A DNA stretch of 64,000 nucleotides from Rugamonas fusca (GTDB lineage: Bacteria; Pseudomonadota; Gammaproteobacteria; Burkholderiales; Burkholderiaceae_D): positions 1 through 64,000 of the forward strand of contig NZ_JACEZS010000011.1 of NCBI RefSeq assembly GCF_014042365.1, read 5' to 3'. Every line of letters begins with the position of its first letter. The stretch's first letter is position 1. Below the pieces are notes generated by a model. It saw only the letters and a list, made by a program, of their open reading frames with translations. It did not search any database and was not told where the DNA came from. Below, in pieces: positions 47,416 through 58,909 of the stretch. A program made the translations under genes and the position numbers.

Positions 47416-49248
47416 TTACGACGCGGTCTGCACGCTTTTCTGCGTCTGGTACAGCCGCGCATACAGGCCGCCCTGGGCCAGCAGCGCGTCGTGGCTGCCC
47501 ATTTCCGCGATGCGGCCGGCGTCCATCACGACGATGCGGTCGGCGTTCTCGATGGTCGACAGCCGGTGCGCGATGACGACCGTGGTGCGGCCCCGCATCA
47601 GCACCTCCAGCGCGGCCTGCACCAGCCGTTCCGATTCCGTGTCCAGCGCGCTGGTGGCCTCGTCCAGGATCAGGATGGGCGCGTCCTTGTACAGCGCGCG
47701 GGCGATGGCCAGCCGCTGGCGCTGGCCGCCCGACAGCCGCAAGCCGTTCTCGCCCACGGAGGTCTGGTAGCCCTGCGGCTGGCGCATGATGAATTCGTGC
47801 GCGTGCGCGGCGCGCGCGGCCGCCTCGATGCGCTCGCGCGACGGCGCCGGGTCGCCGTAGGCGATGTTGGCCGCCAGCGAGTCGTTGAACAGCACCACAT
47901 CCTGGCTCACCAGCGCGATTTGCTGGCGCAGCGCGTCCAGGCGGTAGTCGCGCAAGTCCACGCCGTCGAGCGTGATGCGGCCGCCGCTGACGTCGTAGAA
48001 GCGCGGCAGCAGGCCGGCCAGCGTGGTCTTGCCGCTGCCCGAGCTGCCCACCAGGGCCACCGTCTCGCCGGCGGCGATGTCCAGTGACACGCCGTCGAGC
48101 GCGGGACGGGCCTCGGCGTCGTCCGGGCGGTAGTGGAAGCTGACCTGTTCCAGCGCCAGCCGGCCGGCGGCCCGTTCGATGGTGCGCTCGCCGCGGTCCG
48201 GTTCGGGCGCCGTGTCGATCAGGCCGAACACGGATTCGGCGGCGGCCAGGCCGCGCTGCATCGGTTCGTTGATCTTGGTGAGGTTCTTGATCGGCGACTG
48301 CATGGCCATCAGCGATCCCATGAACGCGACGAAGGCGCCCGGCGACAGCGCGCCGGCCTGCGCGCGCAGCAGCGCGAAGTAGATCACGGACGACAGCGTG
48401 ATCCCCACCAGCAGCATGATGGCGGCCGAGTTCATGGCGGCCGTGGACGCGTGCTTGACGGCCAGTTGGCGATTGAGCTTGACCACGCGGTCGAAGCGGC
48501 GCTGCTCGTACTGCTGGCCGCCGAAGATCTTGACCACGCGCTGGCCGCTGATGCTCTCGTCGAGCACATTGGTCAGTTCCCCCATCGCGTGCTGGGCGCT
48601 CTGGCTCAGGTGGCGCATGCGGCGCCCGGCGAAGGTGACGATCAGCGCCACCAGCGGCAGCAGGCCCAGGCAGAACACGGCCAGCTGCCAGTCGATGGAA
48701 AACAGCGAGATCAGGTAGCCGACCGTGGCCACCGAGTCGCGCACGGCCACGTTGATCACGTTCAGGCCGGCCTGGGCCACCTGGGCCGCGTCGAACGCCA
48801 CGCGCGACAGCGTGGTGCCGGTGGAGGTGCCGTCGAAATAGCGGTTGGGCAGGCGCAGGATGCGGGCGAACATGGTCTCGCGCAAATTGGCCTGGACCCG
48901 GCTCGACAGCCAGGCCGCGCCGTACTCGCCGGCGAAGCTGGCCAGCATGCGCACCACGGCCAGGCTGACGATGATGGCGGGGATGGTCCACAGCGCGGCG
49001 CGGGTGGGGGCGTGCGGCAGCAGGACTCCCAGCAATTCCTGCATGGCGCCCAGCAGGCCGGTGGCCGGGCCGGCGCTGCGCGTCAGGCTGCTGGCCGGGG
49101 CCAGCGCGTCCACCACATTCTGCAACTGGCGGATCAGCAGCACGTCGGTGGCCGAGGCCACACCCACGGCCGTCAACGTGGCGACGGCGATCCAGACGTA
49201 GGGGCGGAACTGGCGCAGCAGGCGCAGGTAGAGGAGTCGGCTGTTCAC
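47416..49248 (-). CDS. msbA: MsbA-type lipid A flippase (ABC exporter)
   Basis: A half-transporter of about 610 residues. Six membrane helices (about 20-310) precede the nucleotide-binding domain: Walker A VALVGSSGSGKTTLAGL, Q-loop ALVSQDVVLFND, signature LSGGQRQRLAIARALY, Walker B PILILDEATSALD, H-loop VVIAHRLST. It flips lipid A-core across the inner membrane. The start is uncertain; I use GTG at IVNSRLLYLRLL (49248), since the upstream part of the frame is Arg/Pro-rich and lacks a ribosome site. Confidence 0.92.
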   Translation of the reverse strand: MNSRLLYLRLLRQFRPYVWIAVATLTAVGVASATDVLLIRQLQNVVDALAPASSLTRSAGPATGLLGAMQELLGVLLPHAPTRAALWTIPAIIVSLAVVRMLASFAGEYGAAWLSSRVQANLRETMFARILRLPNRYFDGTSTGTTLSRVAFDAAQVAQAGLNVINVAVRDSVATVGYLISLFSIDWQLAVFCLGLLPLVALIVTFAGRRMRHLSQSAQHAMGELTNVLDESISGQRVVKIFGGQQYEQRRFDRVVKLNRQLAVKHASTAAMNSAAIMLLVGITLSSVIYFALLRAQAGALSPGAFVAFMGSLMAMQSPIKNLTKINEPMQRGLAAAESVFGLIDTAPEPDRGERTIERAAGRLALEQVSFHYRPDDAEARPALDGVSLDIAAGETVALVGSSGSGKTTLAGLLPRFYDVSGGRITLDGVDLRDYRLDALRQQIALVSQDVVLFNDSLAANIAYGDPAPSRERIEAAARAAHAHEFIMRQPQGYQTSVGENGLRLSGGQRQRLAIARALYKDAPILILDEATSALDTESERLVQAALEVLMRGRTTVVIAHRLSTIENADRIVVMDAGRIAEMGSHDALLAQGGLYARLYQTQKSVQTAS

Positions 49249-49489
49249 TATGGTGTGCGGTGGTCGGCGAAGGCGACATTGTACCTGTAACGGCGGCGCC
49301 GGCTGGCGCCGCGCGGGCGCCGCGCGGTGTTGCGTTCGCGAAACACCTTGCATGTGAGAAGCTAATTCTCACCAAATATCACTCGCGCGATGAAACAGGA
49401 TGAAGTTAGACTGAACTCGTCCCGGCGTGCAGGCACAGCGCGCCGCGGGCCGTACTTCGCAGGCTGTTGCCATGACAACAGGAGGCTAG

Positions 49490-49900
49490 ATGAAAGCACA
49501 GATACAGTGGGCGGCCGCGGCGCTGCTGCTGGCGGCCATGGCGGCGCCGGCGCGGGCGGAGCTGGTCATCATCGTCAACCCGCAGAACGCCGCCACCCGC
49601 ATGTTCCCCTCGCAGGCGGCCCAGTTCTTCCTGGGCGGATCGGTGTTGTTCACCCCCATCGAGCAACCCGAGGGATCCGCCATCCGGGCCGAGTTCGACA
49701 AGAAGGTGCTGGAGAAGACGCCGGCCCAGGTGGAAGCCATCTGGTCCAAGATCGTGTTCACGGCCAAGGGCAAACCGCCTAAAGAATGCAAATCCAGCGC
49801 CGAAGTGAAGAAGGCGGTGGCCGAGAACGTGAACGCCATCGGCTACATCGAAAAAGCGGCTGTCGATGAGACCGTGAAGGTCATCGCCACCGTACCTTGA
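49490..49900 (+). CDS. Small periplasmic PstS-like protein
   Basis: A 136-residue secreted protein with signal peptide (ending APARA). The mature start ELVIIVNPQNAATRMFPSQA and the middle FDKKVLEKTPAQVEAIWSKI are typical of short PBP-like proteins annotated as phosphate ABC transporter substrate-binding. It has only about half the length of true PstS and no transporter genes nearby. AGGAGGCTAG lies just before ATG. The next gene, a porin, starts 29 bp later, so the pair is an operon. Confidence 0.82.
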   Translation: MKAQIQWAAAALLLAAMAAPARAELVIIVNPQNAATRMFPSQAAQFFLGGSVLFTPIEQPEGSAIRAEFDKKVLEKTPAQVEAIWSKIVFTAKGKPPKECKSSAEVKKAVAENVNAIGYIEKAAVDETVKVIATVP

Positions 49901-49929
49901 ACGCCCTGTCCTGAACTGGAGATAGCTCG

Positions 49930-51099
49930 ATGAACAAACATATCATGGCTTGGGCGATCGCGTTGCTGGCATCCGGCAGCGCCGCCGCCATCGACCTCAG
50001 CGACGATGGTTCGCTGAAACTGACCGGCTTTTACAACCTGACCGGCGCCAAGGTGCTGAGCGGCTCGGCCCAGGGCAGCAGCACGCCGTGGACTTACCAG
50101 CAATGGAAGTGCCCGTGCACGGTGCAGGGCTGGGAATACGCCTCTGTCTACGAGAAAAGCGAAGGCTGGCAGTTCGACCGCGAATCGCTGGTGGGCTTCC
50201 AGCTGAAGAAGGAATTCTCGCCCACGCTGTCGGCCACGGCCCAGGTGCTGGTGCGGGCCAACAATCCCAACCGCGGCTCGCGCCCCACGCTGGACTGGGC
50301 TTATGTGACATGGCAACCGTCGGCCGATTCGGCATGGACGCTGCAGGCCGGCCAGTTCCGCATCCCGCTCTACTACTACAGCGATTACCTGTACATCGGC
50401 TACGCCTACCCGTGGGTGCGGCCGGCGCCGGACGTGTATGGCTGGCCGATCTACGCCTATCAGGGCGCCAACGTCACCTACCGCACGCAGTTGGGTGCGA
50501 CCGACTGGGCCGGCACCTTCCACGTGTGGGCCGGCGGCTACACCCAGCACAACGACGCCTACGACACGCTGATCTACTACACCACGCCCACCCACGAATC
50601 GTGGAAGGACATGGTGGGCGGCTACGTGTCGGCCAACAATGGCGTGTTCGACGTGCGCGGCATGATGATGTGGTACAAGGACACCACCTGGCAGGACGCG
50701 CCCGGCGGCGGCCGCACCACGCTGGTCGACGCGCAGGGCACGCGCATCATGGGCATCTCGGCCAACATGGACTACAAGGACTGGCTGGTCAAGTCGGAGC
50801 TGGACCGCTATGAGCAGGTGGACGACGCCAAGGGCATCAACAACGTCTACAAGTACGCGCTGATTGGCGTGGGCTACCAGTTCGGGGCGTGGACGCCGAT
50901 GTACACGTTCTCGCGCTACACGACGGTGACGGAACCGATCGAAGCGCGCAACACGCAGTATTTGTCGCTGCGCTGGGACTTCCGCAAGAACATGGCGCTC
51001 AAGGCCCAGTACGACGTGAGCAAGGACAAGTCGCACTATGCCTATCCGTTCTTTGGCGACTCCAAGCTGATTTCCATTTCGCTGCAGGGCTTGTTCTAG
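49930..51099 (+). CDS. Outer-membrane porin-like beta-barrel
   Basis: A 389-residue secreted protein (signal ending GSAAA), followed by DLSDDGSLKLTGFYNLTGAK. It is rich in Tyr/Trp with alternating beta-strands and ends LISISLQGLF with C-terminal Phe. It contains a CPC pair near residue 61 (WKCPCTVQGWEY), unusual for a barrel. It is paired with the small PstS-like protein, so both may work on a common substrate such as phosphate or another oxyanion (inference). Confidence 0.82.
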   Translation: MNKHIMAWAIALLASGSAAAIDLSDDGSLKLTGFYNLTGAKVLSGSAQGSSTPWTYQQWKCPCTVQGWEYASVYEKSEGWQFDRESLVGFQLKKEFSPTLSATAQVLVRANNPNRGSRPTLDWAYVTWQPSADSAWTLQAGQFRIPLYYYSDYLYIGYAYPWVRPAPDVYGWPIYAYQGANVTYRTQLGATDWAGTFHVWAGGYTQHNDAYDTLIYYTTPTHESWKDMVGGYVSANNGVFDVRGMMMWYKDTTWQDAPGGGRTTLVDAQGTRIMGISANMDYKDWLVKSELDRYEQVDDAKGINNVYKYALIGVGYQFGAWTPMYTFSRYTTVTEPIEARNTQYLSLRWDFRKNMALKAQYDVSKDKSHYAYPFFGDSKLISISLQGLF

Positions 51100-51118
51100 T
51101 CCACCATCGCGTCACCGA

Positions 51119-51153
51119 ACGCCGCACGTGCCGACAGGGCCGTGCGGCGTTTT
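51119..51153 (+). terminator. Terminator after the porin
   Basis: ACGCCGCACG, a 12-nt loop and CGTGCGGCGT followed by TTT. A 10-bp perfect stem 20 bp after the stop codon. Confidence 0.8.
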
Positions 51154-51189
51154 GCATTGGTGCCAGCCGTTGGCACAAACCAGAGTCCA

Positions 51190-51369
51190 AACCGGTGTCA
51201 GGTCTGTCATTCGGACAGTCGCAGCGTTTCTTTGATCTTTCCGGTGGCGCGTTTGCTCATTTGCCATAGCGGCTTCAACGAGGGCCACCTGCCATACGCG
51301 ATACCGGCACTGTTTGATCGAACGCAAAGGTGCGGCCTGCGTGTCCGAATGACAGACCTGACACCGGTT
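51190..51369. mobile_element. 180-bp MITE-like element with 28-bp perfect terminal inverted repeats
   Basis: The left end AACCGGTGTCAGGTCTGTCA(TTCGGACA) at 51190-51217 is the exact complement of 51342-51369. The 124-bp interior holds no complete gene. On the minus strand a short fragment reads RSIKQCRYRVWQVALVEAAM, which may be residual coding sequence. It lies upstream of the hutU promoter, only 33 bp from the -35 box. Confidence 0.75.
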
Positions 51370-51402
51370 GCTGGTTGCTTTTAGCAGGGGGGTAAAATTC
51401 GG

Positions 51403-51431
51403 TTGACTTAGTTGTATAGACAACTTATGCT
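51403..51431 (+). promoter_or_regulatory. hutU promoter with HutC-like operator in the spacer
   Basis: The -35 is TTGACT (51403-51408), followed by a 17-bp spacer and the -10 TATGCT (51426-51431). The spacer contains the palindrome GTTGTATAGACAAC (51411-51424), which resembles the TTGTAT...ACAA sites of HutC repressors. Binding there would block RNA polymerase directly. Confidence 0.75.
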
Positions 51432-51498
51432 TCAAGGATGCGCAGGCTGCGCGTCGTGTATCGCGTCCGGCCGCCCCCAACAACCTTGAGGAGATACC

Positions 51499-53211
<1,713 letters not shown>

Positions 53212-53244
53212 ATCGGCCCGAATCAGATAATTCAGGAAACCACA

Positions 53245-54807
53245 ATGAAACAAGCACAGAAAAACGCATGGACCCTCAAGCCGGGCAAGATCACCCTGTC
53301 CGAACTGCGGGCCGTCTGGAATGACGCGGGCCGTTTGACGCTGGCCGCCGAAGCCTATCCCGTGATCGAAGCATCGGCCGCCGCCGTGCAGGCCATCGTC
53401 GCCAAGGGTGACGCGGCCTACGGCATCAACACCGGCTTCGGCCTGCTGGCCAAGACCCGCATCCCGGACGAGAAGCTGGAGCAGTTGCAGCGCAACCTGA
53501 TCCTGTCGCACTCGGTGGGCACGGGCGAACTGCTGTCGGACGGCGTGGTGCGCCTCGTGATGCTGATGAAGATCGGCAGCCTGGCGCGCGGCTACTCGGG
53601 CGTGCGCCCGCTGATCGTCGACACCCTGATCGCGCTGTACAACGCCGGCATCATGCCGGCCATTCCCGCCAAGGGGTCGGTGGGCGCCTCGGGCGACCTG
53701 GCGCCGCTGTCGCACATGACGCTGGCCATGCTGGGCGTGGGCGAGGTGCGCGTGAACGGTGAGCTGATGCAGGCCGCCGACGCGCTCAAGGCCGCCGGCA
53801 TCGCACCCGTGGTGCTGGCCGCCAAGGAAGGGCTGGCGCTGATCAACGGCACGCAAGTGTCGAACGCGCTGGCGCTGCATGGCCTGTTCATGGCCGAGCG
53901 TCTGCTGGAAGCGGCCATGGTTACCGGCTCGCTGTCGCTGGACGCGGCCAAGGGCAGCGATTCGCCGTTCGACGCGCGCGTGCACGAGGTGCGCGGCCAG
54001 CCGGGCCAGATCGCCGCCGCCGCCATCTACCGCCAGCTGGTGACGGGCAGCGCCATCCGCGCCTCGCACCTGGTGGGTGATGAGCGCGTGCAGGACCCGT
54101 ACTGCCTGCGCTGCCAGCCGCAAGTGATGGGCGCCTGCATGGACCTGATCGCCAACGCGGCGCGCACGCTGCTGATCGAAGCGAATGCCGTCACCGACAA
54201 TCCGCTGATCTTCCAGGACGCGGCCGGCGGCCTGCCCAACATCGTCTCGGGCGGTAACTTCCACGCCGAGCCGGTGGCCTTCGCGGCCGACACGCTGGCG
54301 CTGGCCATCGCGGAAATCGGCAGCATTTCCGAGCGCCGCATTTCGCTCCTGATCGACGCCACCTTGTCCGGCCTGCCGCCGTTCCTGGTGCGCGACCCTG
54401 GCGTCAATTCCGGCTTCATGATCGCCCACGTGACGGCGGCCGCGCTGGCGTCGGAGAACAAGTCGCTGGCCCACCCGGCCAGCGTGGATACCATCCCCAC
54501 CTCGGCCAACCAGGAAGACCACGTGAGCATGGCCACCTTCGGCGCGCGCCGGCTGGATGACATGGCCCACAACACGGCGACCATCGTCGGCATCGAACTG
54601 CTGGCCGCCGCGCAGGGCATCGACTTCCACCGCCCGCTCAAGACGTCGCCGCAACTGGAGCACGTGCACGCGCAGTTGCGCCAGCAGGTGCCGTTCTTCG
54701 ACGCCGACCGCTTCTTCGCGCCCGACATCGAGGCGGCCAAGCAGATGGTGTTGAAGGGCGACTTGAGCGCCTCGTGCAAAAACCTGTTCGCGCCGCTGCA
54801 TCCGTAA
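53245..54807 (+). CDS. hutH: Histidine ammonia-lyase
   Basis: First step of histidine catabolism (histidine to urocanate plus ammonia), 520 residues. The MIO-forming Ala-Ser-Gly is in [17 protein letters not shown]. Other conserved parts: [14 protein letters not shown] and the C-terminal [16 protein letters not shown]. Second gene of the cluster; hutG starts 16 bp after its stop. Confidence 0.98.
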   Translation: MKQAQKNAWTLKPGKITLSELRAVWNDAGRLTLAAEAYPVIEASAAAVQAIVAKGDAAYGINTGFGLLAKTRIPDEKLEQLQRNLILSHSVGTGELLSDGVVRLVMLMKIGSLARGYSGVRPLIVDTLIALYNAGIMPAIPAKGSVGASGDLAPLSHMTLAMLGVGEVRVNGELMQAADALKAAGIAPVVLAAKEGLALINGTQVSNALALHGLFMAERLLEAAMVTGSLSLDAAKGSDSPFDARVHEVRGQPGQIAAAAIYRQLVTGSAIRASHLVGDERVQDPYCLRCQPQVMGACMDLIANAARTLLIEANAVTDNPLIFQDAAGGLPNIVSGGNFHAEPVAFAADTLALAIAEIGSISERRISLLIDATLSGLPPFLVRDPGVNSGFMIAHVTAAALASENKSLAHPASVDTIPTSANQEDHVSMATFGARRLDDMAHNTATIVGIELLAAAQGIDFHRPLKTSPQLEHVHAQLRQQVPFFDADRFFAPDIEAAKQMVLKGDLSASCKNLFAPLHP

Positions 54808-54823
54808 TCCGGGAGGGATGACG

Positions 54824-55612
54824 ATGGACTTTCAATTCAAGGCGGGCAGCATTCCGCTGCTGGTGTCGATGCCGCACGTGGGCACCGACATCCCGGACGA
54901 GATCGCGGCCCGCATGACCCCGGCCGCCGTGGAGAAGGCCGATACGGACTGGCATTTGGTGCGGCTGTACGATTTCCTGGCCGAGATGGGCGCTTCCACG
55001 CTGTCGGCGCGCTGGTCGCGCTACGTGATCGACCTGAACCGCCCGCCGGAGAACACCAACCTGTATCCGGGCCAGGACACGACGGGCCTGTGCCCGCTCG
55101 ACACCTTCCATCGCGAGCCCTTGTATCCGCAGGGCGGCGCACCGGACGAGGCGGAAGTGCAGCGCCGCTTGCAGCTGTACTGGCGTCCCTACCACGCGCA
55201 GTTGCGCGCGGAGCTGGACCGGCTGCTGGCCATCCACGGCAAGGTGGTGTTGTGGGACGCCCATTCGATCGCCTCCGTCGTGCCGCGCTTCTTCGAGGGC
55301 AAGCTGCCCGATCTGAACTTCGGCACGGCCGATGGCGCCAGTTGCGCGCCCGGACTCACGGAAGCGATCGTGTCCCACGCGCGCGCGCAGCAGCACTACA
55401 CGGTGGCCGTCAACGGCCGCTTCAAGGGCGGCCATATCACGCGTCAATACGGCAAGCCCGATGCGCGCGTGCATGCGATCCAGCTGGAGATGTGCCAGTC
55501 CACTTACATGAACGAGCGTGCGCCGTTCGCTTATCGTCCGGACCTGGCCGATCAGGTCAAAGGATTGCTGCAGCAGATGACACAGGCCGCAGCCGATTGG
55601 GCTCGCGCATGA
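54824..55612 (+). CDS. hutG: N-formylglutamate amidohydrolase
   Basis: Last step of the five-step route: N-formylglutamate to glutamate and formate. About 262 residues. Conserved: IPLLVSMPHVGTDIPDEI, VLWDAHSIASVVPRFFEG and NGRFKGGHITRQYGKP. I prefer ATG 54824 because GGGAGGG directly abuts the earlier ATG. It overlaps hutF (ATGA). Confidence 0.95.
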   Translation: MDFQFKAGSIPLLVSMPHVGTDIPDEIAARMTPAAVEKADTDWHLVRLYDFLAEMGASTLSARWSRYVIDLNRPPENTNLYPGQDTTGLCPLDTFHREPLYPQGGAPDEAEVQRRLQLYWRPYHAQLRAELDRLLAIHGKVVLWDAHSIASVVPRFFEGKLPDLNFGTADGASCAPGLTEAIVSHARAQQHYTVAVNGRFKGGHITRQYGKPDARVHAIQLEMCQSTYMNERAPFAYRPDLADQVKGLLQQMTQAAADWARA

Positions 55613-56982
55613 TGGCCGGCCGCGCCTTGTACGCGCGCCACGCGCTGCTGCCCGAAGGCTGGCGCCAGGACGTGCTGCTGGAATGGGATGCGAGTGGCAG
55701 CCTGACGGCCGTCACGCCCGATGCGTCCCAACCGGCCGGCGTGGAGGTGGCGCAGTACGCGCTGCCAGGCATGATCAACCTGCATTCGCACAGCTTCCAG
55801 CGCGCGCTGGGCGGCAAGACGGAGCGGGCCGGCGATGGCCCGGACAGCTTCTGGACCTGGCGCGAGCTGATGTACCGCTTCGCCCGTAACATCACGCCGG
55901 CGCAGATGGAAGCCATCGCGGCGCAACTGTACTCGGAATGCCTGCGCCACGGCTACACGGCCGTGTGTGAATTCCATTACGTGCAACGCACGCCGGATGG
56001 CGCGCTGTACCCGCGTCCGGCCGAGACGGCGGAGCGGGTGATTGCCGCCGCACGATTGGCCGGCATCGGCATCACCATGCTGCCTGTGTTGTATAGTTAT
56101 TCGGGCTTCGGCGCGCAGGCGCTCAAGCCGGAGCAGCAGCGTTTCCGCACGGACGTGCGCGACGTGCTGGCCGTGATCGAGGCGCTGGAAGCGTTGCGCG
56201 ACGGGCAGACGGAGGTGGGCGTGGCGCCCCATTCGCTGCGCGCGGCGACGGTGGAACAGATTGGCCAGGTGCTGCAGGTATTGCCGACCGAGCGCCCGGT
56301 GCATATTCACATCGCCGAGCAGCAGGCGGAAGTGGCGCAGTCGCTGGCCTGGAGCGGACGCCGCCCCGTGCAGTGGCTGATGGAAAACATGGCTGTGGAC
56401 CAGCGCTGGTGTCTGATCCACGCCACGCATTTATTGGACGATGAAGTGGCGGCGCTGGCGGCCAGCGGCGCCGTGGCGGGCTTGTGCCCGACTACGGAAG
56501 CGAACCTGGGCGATGGCCTGTTCCCCCTGCAGGATTACCTGGCGGCCGGTGGCCGCTTCGGCATCGGCAGCGACAGCCATATCTCGCAGGGCGCGGTGGA
56601 GGAGTTGCGCTGGCTCGAATATGGGCAGCGTTTGGCCCAACAGCGGCGTAATATTGCGGTATCGTCCGCGCAGCGCAACGTGGGCGACTTTTTGTGGCAG
56701 GGCGCCCTGCAAGGCGGGGCGCAGGCGGCGGGACGGCCGCTGGGCGCGCTGGCGCCCGGCAAGCGTGCCGACGTGATCGTGCTGGACGACGACCATCCCA
56801 ACCTGTTCGGGCTGGCGCTGGACGAGGTGCTGGGCACCTTCATCTTCAGCGGCAACGACAACCTGGTGCGGGACGTGATGGTGGGCGGCCAGTGGGTGGT
56901 GCGCAAGCAGCAGCACGTGGCGCAGCAGGCCATCGCCGCGCGCTTCCGGCAAACCTTGGCCGAACTGAGGGAGTTCCGATGA
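55609..56982 (+). CDS. hutF: Formimidoylglutamate deiminase
   Basis: Amidohydrolase-family enzyme that deiminates N-formimidoyl-glutamate to N-formylglutamate, 457 residues. Metal ligands: HSH in PGMINLHSHSFQRALGG, His in VHIHIAEQ, and the late Asp in GIGSDSHISQG. Together with hutG it defines the five-step pathway rather than the one-step HutG/formamide route. The start overlaps hutG and the stop overlaps hutD. Confidence 0.96.
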   Translation: MMAGRALYARHALLPEGWRQDVLLEWDASGSLTAVTPDASQPAGVEVAQYALPGMINLHSHSFQRALGGKTERAGDGPDSFWTWRELMYRFARNITPAQMEAIAAQLYSECLRHGYTAVCEFHYVQRTPDGALYPRPAETAERVIAAARLAGIGITMLPVLYSYSGFGAQALKPEQQRFRTDVRDVLAVIEALEALRDGQTEVGVAPHSLRAATVEQIGQVLQVLPTERPVHIHIAEQQAEVAQSLAWSGRRPVQWLMENMAVDQRWCLIHATHLLDDEVAALAASGAVAGLCPTTEANLGDGLFPLQDYLAAGGRFGIGSDSHISQGAVEELRWLEYGQRLAQQRRNIAVSSAQRNVGDFLWQGALQGGAQAAGRPLGALAPGKRADVIVLDDDHPNLFGLALDEVLGTFIFSGNDNLVRDVMVGGQWVVRKQQHVAQQAIAARFRQTLAELREFR

Positions 56983-57554
56983 CCCAGCTGATCCAGTACG
57001 CAAGCCTACGGCCCACCCCATGGAAGAACGGTGGCGGCAGCACCACGGAAATCGTCGTCATGCCGCCCGGCGCGGACTTCGACCATTTCGACTGGCGCGT
57101 CAGCCTGGCCACCATCACCCAGGACGGACCGTTCTCGCCGTTCCCCGGCATCGACCGCTCGCTGGCGCTGGTGGACGGCGACGGCGTGCTGCTGGACTTC
57201 GGCAACGAACGCTTCGTGCTCAGTCCCAGCGAACCGTTGATCGAATTTCCCGGCGAAGCGACCGTCGAAGCGACCATCACGGGTGGCCTGACGACGGACT
57301 TCAACGTCATGACGCGGCGCGGCCGTTGCCGCCACCGGCTGGAACGGCGCGTGGTGCGCGGCCGGCAGGAGCTGGTGCGGCGCAGCGCCACCACCGTGCT
57401 GTTCCTGGCCGAAGGGGAAAGCCTGACCCTGAGCAGCGCCACGGAACGCATCGCCCTGGTGCGCTACGACGCCGTGGTGCTCGACTCGGACCAGGCGTGG
57501 ACCATGGACACCATCCAGGCCACCGTGCTGGTGGCCGACATCATCCCCCATTAA
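56979..57554 (+). CDS. hutD: HutD-family protein
   Basis: Cupin-like protein of 191 residues: RPTPWKNGGGSTTEIVVMPP, FDWRVSLATITQDGPFSPFP. HutD has no known catalytic role; in Pseudomonas it is proposed to limit Hut activity by binding pathway intermediates. It overlaps hutF by 4 nt (ATGA). Confidence 0.95.
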   Translation: MTQLIQYASLRPTPWKNGGGSTTEIVVMPPGADFDHFDWRVSLATITQDGPFSPFPGIDRSLALVDGDGVLLDFGNERFVLSPSEPLIEFPGEATVEATITGGLTTDFNVMTRRGRCRHRLERRVVRGRQELVRRSATTVLFLAEGESLTLSSATERIALVRYDAVVLDSDQAWTMDTIQATVLVADIIPH

Positions 57555-57557
57555 TTA

Positions 57558-57571
57558 CTTGAGTACTCAAG
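57558..57571. promoter_or_regulatory. 14-bp perfect palindrome before hutI
   Basis: CTTGAGTACTCAAG lies in the 36 bp between hutD and hutI. It shares CTTG...CAAG outer arms with HutC-type sites but differs in the centre. It may be a second operator near hutI. Confidence 0.4.
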
Positions 57572-57590
57572 CACAAGCGAAGACCGACGC

Positions 57591-58817
57591 ATGACCGCAG
57601 ACTGGGACACCCTGTTCATCAACGTCAATCTGGCCACCATGGCCGACGGCTATGGCGAGCTCCGTGACGGTGCCATTGCCGTGCGCGACGGCCGCATCGC
57701 CTGGCTGGGGCCGCGCACCGAACTGCCGCCCGGCGCCCAGGACTCGGCCCGTGCCGTGCACGATGGCGGCGGCTGCTGGCTCACGCCTGGCCTGATCGAC
57801 TGCCACACCCATATCGTCCACGCCGGCAACCGCAGCGACGAATTCGAGGCGCGCCTGAACGGCGCCACCTACGAGGACATCGCCCGTGCCGGCGGCGGCA
57901 TCATGTCCACCGTGCGCGCCACCCGCGCCGCCACGGAAGACGAGCTGCTGGCGCAAAGCATGCCGCGCGTGGCCAGCCTGCTGGCCGAGGGCGTGACCAC
58001 CATCGAGATCAAGTCCGGCTACGGCCTGGACCTGGAGACGGAAGCGAAGATGCTGCGCGTGGCGCGCCGCGTGGGCCGCGAGCTGCCGGTGAGCGTGGCC
58101 ACCACCTTCCTGGGCGCGCACGCGCTGCCGCCCGAATTCGCGGGCCGCCCCGAGCACTACATCGCCGAAGTGTGCGGCATGCTCGACACGCTGGCCGAAC
58201 AGGGCCTGGCCGACGCCGTGGACGCGTTCTGCGAGCGCATCGGCTTTTCGGCCGAACAGACCGAGCGCGTGTTCGTGGCCGCGCGGCGCCACGGCCTGCC
58301 CGTCAAGCTGCACGCCGAGCAGTTGTCGGACCAGGGCGGGGCGCAGCTGGTGGCCCGCTACGGCGGGCTGTCGGCCGACCACCTGGAACACCTGAGCGCG
58401 GATGGCGTGGCCGCCATGGCGCGCGCGGGCACCGTGGCCGTGCTGCTGCCGGGCGCCTATTACTTCCTGCGCGAGACGGTGCAGCCGCCCGTGGCGGCCC
58501 TGCGCGCGGCCGGTGTGCCGATGGCGCTGGCCACGGACTGCAATCCCGGCACCTCGCCCATGACGTCGCTGCTGCTGACGATGAACATGGCTTGTACGCT
58601 GTGGCGCCTGACGCCGCAGGAGGCGCTGGCCGGCTGCACCGTGCACGCGGCGCGCGCGCTGGGGCGCCAGCACGACATCGGCAGCCTGGCCGTGGGCAAA
58701 CGGGCTGATTTCGCGCTGTGGCGCATCGACCGGCCGGCTGACTTGTCGTACGCGATCGGCTTCAATCCCTGCGTGGGCGTGGTCAATTCGGGCGTCTGGC
58801 GCTCGCCCGTGATTTAG
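57591..58817 (+). CDS. hutI: Imidazolonepropionase
   Basis: Third step of the pathway: imidazolonepropionate to formiminoglutamate. 408 residues, amidohydrolase fold. Metal ligands in [20 protein letters not shown], further His in LHAEQLSD, and Asp in [17 protein letters not shown]. Last gene of the hut cluster. It lies 36 bp after hutD. Confidence 0.97.
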   Translation: MTADWDTLFINVNLATMADGYGELRDGAIAVRDGRIAWLGPRTELPPGAQDSARAVHDGGGCWLTPGLIDCHTHIVHAGNRSDEFEARLNGATYEDIARAGGGIMSTVRATRAATEDELLAQSMPRVASLLAEGVTTIEIKSGYGLDLETEAKMLRVARRVGRELPVSVATTFLGAHALPPEFAGRPEHYIAEVCGMLDTLAEQGLADAVDAFCERIGFSAEQTERVFVAARRHGLPVKLHAEQLSDQGGAQLVARYGGLSADHLEHLSADGVAAMARAGTVAVLLPGAYYFLRETVQPPVAALRAAGVPMALATDCNPGTSPMTSLLLTMNMACTLWRLTPQEALAGCTVHAARALGRQHDIGSLAVGKRADFALWRIDRPADLSYAIGFNPCVGVVNSGVWRSPVI

Positions 58818-58909
58818 AGGGAATCCTCGAATTTCCGTCCGTGCGGCGGTTTGATCAGGTACATTATCACGAGCGTTTTTCCCGACTCTCAGCTTGTACC
58901 AGGATCGCC

